53,210 nucleotides of DNA from Flexilinea sp. (GTDB lineage Bacteria; Chloroflexota; Anaerolineae; Anaerolineales; Anaerolineaceae), in NCBI GenBank assembly GCA_017432685.1, contig JAFRIR010000096.1, positions 1-53,210 on the forward strand, in the 5' to 3' direction. The position numbers were made by a program, and so were the translations under genes. Shown piece by piece: positions 16,062 through 23,050 of this stretch (within the stretch, counting starts at the first letter, position 1; each line of letters starts with the position of its first letter). The notes below the pieces were generated by a model, which was not told the origin of the DNA, made no database searches, and was given only the letters and a program-made list of their open reading frames with translations.

Positions 16062-17336
16062 CTAATTTCCTTCTGTCAGGTTTTCAAGGAAGGTCGCGTT
16101 ATCCTTCGTCTTTGCCATGCGCTGGATGATGGCTTCCGTCGCCACCGCATTGTCCATACCGGCGCCCTGAGGCGGGGTGGAGATCATCTGCATGTACATA
16201 CGGCGCATCAGCCAGACACGCGGCATCAGATCCGGCCCGAGAAGCAGGTCTTCGCGGCGGGTACCGGATTTTTCAATGTCGATGGCCGGGAAGATCCGGC
16301 GTTCCTGCAGCTTCCGGGAAAGGTGCAATTCCATGTTCCCTGTGCCTTTGAACTCTTCATACACCACATCATCCAGGCGGGAGCCGGTATCCACCAGCGC
16401 TGTCGCAAGAATGGTGAGGGAACCGCCCTCTTCCAGGTTACGGGCAGCGCCGAAGAAACGTTTCGGCGGATACATCGCGGAAGGATCCATACCGCCGGAA
16501 AGCGTACGACCGGACTGCGGCACCACCATGTTATAGGCACGGGCCAGACGGGTCAGAGAATCCAGCAGGATCACCACATCCTTGCCGTTTTCCACCAGAC
16601 GTTTGGCGCGTTCCAGTGTGATCTCAGAAGTCCGCACATGTTGGGTCACCGGTTCATCAAAAGTAGAAGCAACAACTTCGGCCTCAACGGATCGGTCCAT
16701 ATCGGTCACTTCCTCAGGTCGTTCACCGATCAGAGCAATGATCAGATGGACTTCCGGATAAGCGCTGGAAATGGCATTGGCGATCTGTTTCAGGATCGTG
16801 GTTTTCCCGGCTTTCGGCGGGGAAACGATCATACCGCGCTGTCCGCGGCCGATCGGCGCGATCAGGTTGATCAGGCGGGTAGCCAGTCCGCCGCTTTTGT
16901 TTTCAAGATCAAAACGTTTGTTTGGGAAAATCGGCGTCATCGATTCAAAAGACTTGCGATTGCGGGCCTCTTCCGGTGTCAGTCCATTAATGGTTTCCAC
17001 TTTGACCAGGCCCCAATGCCGTTCAGACTCACGCGGCGGACGGCACAGGCCGATCACCTGATCACCGTTGCGCAGGTCCCAGCGGCGCAGCTGAGCCTGG
17101 GAAACATAGACATCTTCCGGTTGGATCTGGTAATTCTGACGCAGGAAGCCGATCCCTTCACTCATGATCTCCAGCACACCGCCCCTGATCTCCTTACCTT
17201 CCTTCAATCCCTGGGCGTGACGGATCTGAACGATCAGGTTATCCTTCTTCATCCGGTTTGCATTGGGAATTTCCATCTCGGTCCCAAGCTTACGCAGCTG
17301 GGCGAGGGTCGCATTCTCTAATGTAACATTTTTCAT
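16062..17336 (-). CDS. rho: Transcription termination factor Rho
   Basis: 424 aa. An N-terminal Rho helix domain (LAQLRKLGTEMEIPN) is followed by the RNA-binding cold-shock-like domain with GVLEIMSEGIGFLR. The RecA-type ATPase has Walker A PPKAGKTT (about 174-181), Walker B VILLDSLTRLARAYN, the Q-loop region and the R-loop. Hexameric Rho ends transcription at unstructured C-rich RNA. I start it at ATG 17336: the upstream in-frame GTG (17348) is itself part of the AAGGTG Shine-Dalgarno. There is no long charged insertion, unlike actinobacterial Rho. Confidence 0.97.
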   Translation of the reverse strand: MKNVTLENATLAQLRKLGTEMEIPNANRMKKDNLIVQIRHAQGLKEGKEIRGGVLEIMSEGIGFLRQNYQIQPEDVYVSQAQLRRWDLRNGDQVIGLCRPPRESERHWGLVKVETINGLTPEEARNRKSFESMTPIFPNKRFDLENKSGGLATRLINLIAPIGRGQRGMIVSPPKAGKTTILKQIANAISSAYPEVHLIIALIGERPEEVTDMDRSVEAEVVASTFDEPVTQHVRTSEITLERAKRLVENGKDVVILLDSLTRLARAYNMVVPQSGRTLSGGMDPSAMYPPKRFFGAARNLEEGGSLTILATALVDTGSRLDDVVYEEFKGTGNMELHLSRKLQERRIFPAIDIEKSGTRREDLLLGPDLMPRVWLMRRMYMQMISTPPQGAGMDNAVATEAIIQRMAKTKDNATFLENLTEGN

Positions 17337-17577
17337 AAAAAAATTCACCTTATCAAATGGGTAACAGTTTGTTCATGGGGTGTGAACAATAAAACATGTT
17401 GTTATTGAAACAAATTAATTTTGGAAAACGATAAAAATCCCCACTTCCGCTTTACCGCGGAATCAAAATAAACATCATATGTTCGTAATTAATTTGATTA
17501 TAACACGAAAAATGATGAAAATGATATGATTCGGTTTTTTGTTGTCAGTAATTCCCTGCCTGAGGCTCCAAAAATCC

Positions 17578-17681
17578 GTATCTGTTCAGAACCTGGCGAC
17601 GCATCACGAGATACAGCCCTGCTGTGCGGGCTTCACCGCAGCATCAGAGCAGTCTCCGTGTGCTCCGTTCTGAATAGATAC
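17578..17681. repeat. Structured interspersed element C, copy 2, with terminal inverted repeats
   Basis: 104 bp bounded by GTATCTGTTCAGAAC and its near-perfect inverse GTTCTGAATAGATAC. The interior matches 4369-4460 at nearly every base and can form the same stem. It lies between rho and tRNA-Pro; the rest of the 17337-17704 gap is AT-rich without other recognisable features. Confidence 0.8.
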
Positions 17682-17704
17682 AAAAATCCTATAAAATGAG
17701 CCTG

Positions 17705-17777
17705 TCGGGGTGCGCGGACTCGAACCGCGGACCCCCGCGTCCCAAACGCGGTGCGCTACCAACTGCGCTACACCCCG
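17705..17777 (-). tRNA. tRNA-Pro (anticodon TGG)
   Basis: 73 nt, a full cloverleaf. The 7-bp acceptor stem is CGGGGTG/CACCCCG with discriminator A, the D arm is GCGC/GCGC, and the anticodon stem is CCGCG/CGCGG. The loop TTTGGGA gives anticodon TGG, and the T arm is CGCGG-TTCGAGT-CCGCG. The 3' CCA is not encoded. A -10-like TATACT lies just upstream on the minus strand (17796-17791). Confidence 0.97.
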
Positions 17778-17838
17778 ATACCAAATAATGAGTATACCGT
17801 AATTTTAAATAAAAATAAAAATTAATGACGGAAAAAGG

Positions 17839-17847
17839 TGCTATAAT
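17839..17847 (+). promoter_or_regulatory. Extended -10 promoter of the aminotransferase gene
   Basis: TGCTATAAT (TG, one base, perfect TATAAT). The predicted leader is about 78 nt, with AAGGGAG at 17920-17926 as ribosome-binding site. Confidence 0.65.
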
Positions 17848-17931
17848 TTTTTCAATTCGCTGACATGATTAACGTAATGTTCGAATGAGATTAATATCAC
17901 GGTATCTAAAACCGTTATTAAGGGAGTACTT

Positions 17932-19086
17932 ATGTGGAATAAAACTTCAATACGCGTTCAGAATCTGAAACCTTCTGCCATTCGCAAATACTTTGCCGTA
18001 CCAAGTGACGTTGTCACGCTGGGCATCGGTGAGCCGGACTTTGCCACACCGGCCAAGGCAATTGAAGCAGCTCATAAATCCCTGGATAAATATTATACGC
18101 ACTATACTGCCAATGCCGGTTTATTTGAACTGAGGCAGGCAATTTCCGACAAACTGGATGAATTATACGGCGTCAAATATGATCCGGAATCCGAGATCAT
18201 CGTCACGGTCGGCGCATCCGAAGCGCTTTATCTGGCAGCAGCCACCGTTCTGAACCCGGGCGACGAAATGCTTGTTGTCACACCCTGCTTCGTTTCCTAT
18301 CAGGCAGCGGTCGAACTGGCTGACGGCGTTCCGGTGGAAGTTCCCTGCCGTCTGGAAGACAACTTTGACCTGAACGTCCAGGCTATCGAAGATGCCATCA
18401 CGCCAAAGACCCGCGGGATCATGCTGGGATTTCCGAACAACCCGACCGGTGCAGTCGCTTCCCGTGAGAAGCTGCAGCAGGTCGCCGATCTGGCCGCGAA
18501 ACATGACCTGGCTGTCATCTCCGATGAAATTTATGAACGGCTGATCTACGGGGTCGACCACGTTAACTTTGCTACCCTGAATGGCGCACGGGACCGCACT
18601 TTCATCATCGGCGGTTTTTCCAAATCCTATGCCATGACCGGCTGGCGGCTTGGGTACGTTTGCGGGCCGAAACACCTGATCTCACAGCTGTACAAATTCC
18701 ATCAGTATCTGATCATGTCCGCACCGACCCTTGCCCAGTGGGCAGGGATCACCGCAATGAGGGAATGTGAACCGGAAGTAGAGCAGATGCGCCGCGAATA
18801 TGACCGCAGACGCCGTCTGATCGTTGACGGACTGAATTCCATCGGGCTTTATACCTTTGAACCGAAAGGCGCTTTCTATGCCTTCCCGTACATCGGAGAA
18901 ACCGGTCTGGACAGCACAACCTTTGCCGACCGCCTGCTGGAAGAATGCAAGGTGGCCGTCATCCCGGGCTGCGGTTTCGGCGCCTGCGGAGAAGGTCACG
19001 TCCGCACCAGCTATGCGGTGAAATACGAGAATATTGAAGAGGCGCTGAACCGCATCAGCGACTTTGTCACAAAATTAAAAAAGTGA
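17932..19086 (+). CDS. Class I/II PLP-dependent aminotransferase
   Basis: 384 aa, fold-type I aminotransferase (AspC/PatA/AraT-like). Visible hallmarks are GIGEPDF near residue 31, YTANAGLFELR, the substrate/cofactor segment NNPTGAV, and DEIYERLIY. The Schiff-base lysine is K231 in GGFSKSYAMTGWRLGY, and RTSYA near the C-terminus carries the carboxylate-binding Arg. It moves amino groups between an amino acid (aspartate or aromatic type) and a 2-oxo acid; substrate choice cannot be fixed. The length is normal. Start ATG follows AAGGGAG by 5 nt. A putative terminator follows the stop. Confidence 0.93.
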   Translation: MWNKTSIRVQNLKPSAIRKYFAVPSDVVTLGIGEPDFATPAKAIEAAHKSLDKYYTHYTANAGLFELRQAISDKLDELYGVKYDPESEIIVTVGASEALYLAAATVLNPGDEMLVVTPCFVSYQAAVELADGVPVEVPCRLEDNFDLNVQAIEDAITPKTRGIMLGFPNNPTGAVASREKLQQVADLAAKHDLAVISDEIYERLIYGVDHVNFATLNGARDRTFIIGGFSKSYAMTGWRLGYVCGPKHLISQLYKFHQYLIMSAPTLAQWAGITAMRECEPEVEQMRREYDRRRRLIVDGLNSIGLYTFEPKGAFYAFPYIGETGLDSTTFADRLLEECKVAVIPGCGFGACGEGHVRTSYAVKYENIEEALNRISDFVTKLKK

Positions 19087-19108
19087 GAAGATCTCAGACC
19101 TTCTTTTG
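19087..19108 (+). terminator. Putative terminator after the aminotransferase
   Basis: AGAAGATC and GACCTTCT pair with one A.C mismatch around a 3-nt loop, then TTTTG. The T run is short, so confidence is moderate. Confidence 0.5.
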
Positions 19109-19190
19109 TTGACTTATATATTTTCACAATAGAATTGAGAACGGGGCGGGCCTCTGCCGGCAAGTGCGGGGATACAGCGCCCTCTTTTTT
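19109..19190 (+). other. Possible short transcription unit
   Basis: TTGACT (19109) and TAGAAT (19130) lie 15 bp apart. Downstream, GGGCG near 19145 can pair with CGCCC near 19178, right before a run of six T. This may be a ~50-nt RNA or only a second terminator; I cannot decide. Confidence 0.25.
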
Positions 19191-19203
19191 ATATAAAAAC
19201 AAG

Positions 19204-19209
19204 TATAAT
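19204..19209 (+). promoter_or_regulatory. -10 box upstream of the SBP-permease gene
   Basis: TATAAT without a good -35. A MITE (19225-19417) sits directly downstream, so it lies in the predicted 5' leader of the gene at 19465. Confidence 0.4.
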
Positions 19210-19224
19210 GACTGAAAAACAATA

Positions 19225-19417
19225 GGGCACCTCTAAAAACTAATGGGCGGGGGTATGGGGGCGGCAGGTTATAACCTGCTCCGTAAGGTACGGGCTGTCG
19301 CCCGGTTTGAATGCGGAGCAGGAGCTTCGCCCCACGGAAACCTCCCGAGGAGATTCAGAGAATAAATTCTCTGAATCTCCTCGGGACAGAGAAAAATTGG
19401 AATTTTTAGAGGTTCCC
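19225..19417. mobile_element. MITE-like element A, copy 1
   Basis: 193 bp. Ends are GGGCACCTCTAAAAA and TTTTTAGAGGTTCCC (inverted repeats with one mismatch), flanked by AATA on both sides. The interior has the shared GGGCGGGGGTATGGGGG block and a 42-bp near-palindrome (19344-19385). It encodes no transposase. Confidence 0.85.
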
Positions 19418-19464
19418 AATAATTATGTATTTCCGTCAAATGCGGTTCAGAGAGGTATCTTTTC

Positions 19465-22400
19465 ATGAAGAAAAATATAATCCTGATAATCTTTCTTCTC
19501 CTGACGGTTTTCGGTTCCGTCTGTGAAGCAGACGAAATCACATCAAAAGCTCAGCTGAATCAACCCGGCAGAATGGTCGGTGTCAGCCAGGGCAGCGTTG
19601 CTGAATTATATGTCGAAAATGAACTTCCCAATGCAAAAATCGTATACTTTACCGATAATTTTATGGGATATGATGCTATTGGGTCCGGAAAGATCGATGC
19701 TTTTGTTTATGATAAGCGGCAAATGGAACTGGCGATCGAAAACGGGCTGAAGGGTGTCCATCTGCTGGATGAGACAATGGATGAAACCATCAAAATCGCA
19801 GTCGGACTTTCATCTGTGTCCGGCATTCCGGATCTGAAGGACAAAGTAAATCAATTTATTGCCGAAAAGAAAGCCGACGGTACGCTGGACGAGATGTTTC
19901 AGCGCTGGGTTTTGGATGAAAACGAGATAATGCCGGAAATTGAGCTGCCTGCGGATCCCGCGTACCATCTGACCATCGGCACTACGGGAAGCGTTCCGCC
20001 TTACAGTTATTTTGTGGGCAGCGACCTGAACGGCTATGATATTGAGCTGGCTTACCGCTTTGCTGCATGGCTGGGGGCTGATCTTGAATTCAAGATCTAT
20101 GACTGGGGAGGAATCATTCCTGCTGCAGCCGCCGGAAAGATCGACTGCATTATGTCCAATCTGGAAACGGAAGAGGAACTCAGGGAGAATTTTTCCTTTT
20201 CGGATGTCCTTTTTGAAACGCAATACGGCATTATGGTACGGGGAGATGCTGAAGCTTCGATTTCAAAAGAGAGTAAATCGGTGGAGAATCAACCCCTTTC
20301 TGATTCGTCCGGGGACAGTTCCCGCTGGCACGACTACAACGGAAAGCGGATCGGCGTTCTGACCGGTTCATTGATGATGGATGTGGCGGACGAGTACTTT
20401 CCTGACAGCGAGCATTTGATTTTCAACAACTATCCGGACTGTATTACAGCCCTTCGTGCCGGAAAAATCGATGCTTACCTCGCAGATGAGCCCAGTCTGA
20501 AGACCATTATTGCCGAGCAGCCGGATATTGACTATATTCCTCACCGGTTTTCTCAGAACAATTACAGTTTCGCTTTCCGCAAAAACGATCCGGCGAGCAA
20601 AGCTTTGTGTGATGAATTGAATGCATTTCTTGCAAAGAGTTGGGAAAACGGCACGATGCAGGAACTGGATGAGATCTGGTTCGGAACCGATGAAGAAAGA
20701 AAAGTCGTGGATATGTCCGATCTGAACGGCGAGAACGGAACGATCAAAGTGGTCACCACATCGACCGATATGCCTTTTTCCTATATCAAGGACGGGAAAA
20801 ATGTCGGCTATGACATTGATCTGGTGGTTCGTTTCTGCCGGGATCGGGGATATGCGCTGGAGCTTGGCGATGTGGACTTTGCCGGAAGGATCCCGGCGGT
20901 TCAATCCGGTAAATATGACTTCACAACAGACATGAACGTAACACCGGAGCGCGAGGAGCAGGTGCTTTTTTCCGATCCGACCAGCTATGGCGGGATCGTC
21001 CTGGCTGTTTTGGCGGATAAAGAATCCGTTTCGGGATCACAGGCATTTTCTGTTCTGAACGGGAAAACCATTTCCATGCTCACAGGAGCGCCCTTTGAAG
21101 ATTTGATCCGCAGCAGGGTTGAAAGCCCGGGTGAATTCACCTATTACGGCAATACTGCGGACATGATCCTGGCATTGAAATCAGGCAAGACGGACGCGTT
21201 TCTGCAAAACACTGTGACCGCGCAGCTGATCATCAGCAGGAATCCGGAGCTCACGATCATCCCTGAACACCTGCGGGATGCCACACTGGGTATTGCTTTT
21301 GCAAAAGGGGATCCCACCAGAGATGTGTGGCAGGAAACCTTTGATAAGATCCCTCAGCAAACGCTCGATGATGCCTGGAAAAAATGGACAGGCGCTGATG
21401 AAAGTCTGAAGATCCTTCCGGAACAGGACTGGCCGGGTCTGAATGGGACGGTTCAGGCAGCTGTGTGTGATACACTGGAACCGCTGAGCTATGCCGGTGC
21501 GGACGGTCAGCTGACAGGCTTTGACATTGAGGTGATCTTGCTGATCGCCAAAGAGCTGGATGTCCATGTAGAATTTACCGGCATGGAGTTTTCCGCGGTT
21601 CTGCCCTATATCGAGTCCGGAAAGGCGCTGCTGGGAGCCGGTTCTATCATCATCACACCGGAACGGGAAGAGGCGGTGGATTTTCTGCCGTATTATCCGA
21701 CCGCCTTTGTATTGATCGTAAGAGCTGAGTCACAGCAGGATCTGAAGACTGAGAAAGGCTTCTGGACTTCGATCCGTTCCAGCTTTGAAAAGACCTTCAT
21801 CAGGGAAAACCGATGGAAGCTGATTCTTCAGGGTGTCGGGAATACGATCCTGATAACCCTGTTTTCGATCCTTTTCGGGACTCTGCTCGGTTTTCTGCTG
21901 TTCATGCTCTGCCGCAACGGGAATCCGGTGGCGAATGGCATAACCAATGTCTGCCTCTGGCTGGTACAGGGAATGCCGATGGTCGTACTGCTGATGATCC
22001 TTTTTTATGTGATCTTCGGTTCCGTAGCCATTGAAGGAATCGCTGTAGCGGTGATTGGCTTTTCTCTTACGTTTGGAGCATCTGTTTTTGGACTATTGAA
22101 AATGGGTGTCGGAGCGGTAGATAAAGGGCAGTATGAAGCGTCCTCCGCATTGGGATATTCCAACCTCAAAACCTTCTTCCGCATCATCTTGCCACAGGCG
22201 GTTCCGCATGTGATGAATGCCTATAAAGGGGAAATTATCGGTTTACTGAAAGCCACTGCCATTGTCGGGTATATCGCGGTGCAGGATCTGACGAAGATGG
22301 GCGACATTATCCGCAGCCGTACTTATGAAGCCTTCTTCCCGCTGATCGCGGTGACCGTTATCTATTTTCTGCTGGAACTCATCCTCGGACTGCTGATCAG

Positions 22401-22482
22401 CAGGGTCCAGATTCAAATCGACCCGAAGAAACGGAAGCCGGAAGACATATTAAAGGGCGTGCGGATCGATTCTCCGTATTGA
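19465..22482 (+). CDS. Fusion of several SBP_bac_3-like domains with an ABC amino-acid permease
   Basis: 1005 aa. There is a signal sequence (residues 1-22), then a partial solute-binding domain that starts in lobe 2 (about 30-155). Two complete SBP_bac_3-type domains follow (about 165-405 and 425-655; each has the GYDIxL start motif and a return segment with GKIDA/GKTDA). Next is an N-terminal half SBP (about 665-765; GFDIEV, TPEREEAVDF), then a HisM/GlnP-type permease (about 785-990, five to six helices). The permease EAA loop reads ASSALGYSNLKTFFRIILPQA. It should import a polar amino acid or similar, but no ABC ATPase gene is in the window. Start ATG has GAGAGG upstream. Fused SBP-permease proteins are known in Gram-positives; four SBP segments with half domains at both ends are unusual. 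Confidence 0.85.
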   Translation: MKKNIILIIFLLLTVFGSVCEADEITSKAQLNQPGRMVGVSQGSVAELYVENELPNAKIVYFTDNFMGYDAIGSGKIDAFVYDKRQMELAIENGLKGVHLLDETMDETIKIAVGLSSVSGIPDLKDKVNQFIAEKKADGTLDEMFQRWVLDENEIMPEIELPADPAYHLTIGTTGSVPPYSYFVGSDLNGYDIELAYRFAAWLGADLEFKIYDWGGIIPAAAAGKIDCIMSNLETEEELRENFSFSDVLFETQYGIMVRGDAEASISKESKSVENQPLSDSSGDSSRWHDYNGKRIGVLTGSLMMDVADEYFPDSEHLIFNNYPDCITALRAGKIDAYLADEPSLKTIIAEQPDIDYIPHRFSQNNYSFAFRKNDPASKALCDELNAFLAKSWENGTMQELDEIWFGTDEERKVVDMSDLNGENGTIKVVTTSTDMPFSYIKDGKNVGYDIDLVVRFCRDRGYALELGDVDFAGRIPAVQSGKYDFTTDMNVTPEREEQVLFSDPTSYGGIVLAVLADKESVSGSQAFSVLNGKTISMLTGAPFEDLIRSRVESPGEFTYYGNTADMILALKSGKTDAFLQNTVTAQLIISRNPELTIIPEHLRDATLGIAFAKGDPTRDVWQETFDKIPQQTLDDAWKKWTGADESLKILPEQDWPGLNGTVQAAVCDTLEPLSYAGADGQLTGFDIEVILLIAKELDVHVEFTGMEFSAVLPYIESGKALLGAGSIIITPEREEAVDFLPYYPTAFVLIVRAESQQDLKTEKGFWTSIRSSFEKTFIRENRWKLILQGVGNTILITLFSILFGTLLGFLLFMLCRNGNPVANGITNVCLWLVQGMPMVVLLMILFYVIFGSVAIEGIAVAVIGFSLTFGASVFGLLKMGVGAVDKGQYEASSALGYSNLKTFFRIILPQAVPHVMNAYKGEIIGLLKATAIVGYIAVQDLTKMGDIIRSRTYEAFFPLIAVTVIYFLLELILGLLISRVQIQIDPKKRKPEDILKGVRIDSPY

Positions 22483-22514
22483 TCATCCCGGTTTTGTTTG
22501 TGTTTGCCTGGGAG

Positions 22515-22562
22515 CTGTCCCATAAAGGGACAGTCACTGATAGAAAATCAGTGAAATTTTTG
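22515..22562 (+). terminator. Tandem hairpins after the SBP-permease gene
   Basis: Hairpin 1 is CTGTCCC/GGGACAG (22515-22533). Hairpin 2 is TCACTGAT/ATCAGTGA (22534-22554), followed by AATTTTT. The second is a good intrinsic terminator. Confidence 0.7.
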
Positions 22563-22564
22563 AT

Positions 22565-22570
22565 TATAAT
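22565..22570 (+). promoter_or_regulatory. -10 box for the leader-peptide gene
   Basis: Perfect TATAAT, preceded by TG two bases upstream. Transcription would start about 45 nt before the peptide's ATG. Confidence 0.5.
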
Positions 22571-22624
22571 AAGGTGTAGCTGCCGATGGTTGTAATGGAT
22601 TCAGACCTGATAACGGAGGATAAA

Positions 22625-22771
22625 ATGAAAAACGAAAACCATACTAAAGAACAAATTGAAAACGTAAATGATCATCAGGTAATTGAACTCAGTGATGAGC
22701 AATTGGAAAAAGTTACGGGAGGAGATGAAGATCGAGGGAATAAAATAATTAAACCCGGTCCGAAACGATGA
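22625..22771 (+). CDS. Double-glycine leader peptide (putative bacteriocin/RiPP precursor)
   Basis: 48 aa. Residues 1-33 look like a GG-type leader: charged N-terminus, then ELSDEQLEKVTGG (21-33), the pattern recognised by C39 peptidase-containing exporters and seen in many RiPP and class II bacteriocin precursors. Cleavage after G33 would release a 15-residue basic-ended core, DEDRGNKIIKPGPKR. It has no Cys, Ser or Thr in the core, so lanthionine or thiazole chemistry is not expected. ATG 22625 has GGAGG 5 nt upstream; an ATG 13 codons earlier lacks a site. No modification enzyme, C39 transporter or immunity gene is recognisable nearby. It could also be a signalling peptide. The leader call rests on motif recognition only. 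Confidence 0.6.
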   Translation: MKNENHTKEQIENVNDHQVIELSDEQLEKVTGGDEDRGNKIIKPGPKR

Positions 22772-22864
22772 AATTAATTGTAAAGCCGTTGGCAGCAATT
22801 CAAAGCTGAGAGATTTTCACAGTAACAGGTAAGCATCGCTTATGCGAGTGAGTCGTAATATGTG

Positions 22865-22958
22865 CCGTAAGGCGAGCGGGGTGTGGGGCTGCAAGCCCCA
22901 CAATATCCGGCGCGGGAAGGATATCGGACTGGTAAGGAACCTTTACTCCCGCGCCATG
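22865..22958. repeat. Solo hairpin module B (MITE-related)
   Basis: 94 bp closely matching 47784-47880 inside another element, and partly 26459-26545 in reverse. It has a GGGGCTGCAAGCCCC hairpin and GGCGCGGGA...TCCCGCGCC arms. No GGGAACCTC ends are visible around this copy. Confidence 0.75.
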
Positions 22959-23050
22959 CGAAGCACTCTATTTGAATTGCAAAGTAAACAAAAAAGTGAG
23001 CTCATATAGTAGAAATAGTGACAGTCCAGGCCTTTTTAAAGGACAGTAAT

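Noticed and set aside
16323..17321. 332-codon plus-strand frame over rho
   Set aside because: Rho on the other strand is beyond doubt, and the frame lacks any start signal or known motif.
19269..19541. 90-codon minus-strand frame with a peptide also found at 25155-25349
   Set aside because: The shared peptide comes from two copies of the same MITE; there is no Shine-Dalgarno, and the frame overlaps a real gene.
22586..22624. Longer start (ATG 22586) for the leader peptide
   Set aside because: No ribosome-binding site there, while GGAGG sits 5 nt before ATG 22625.
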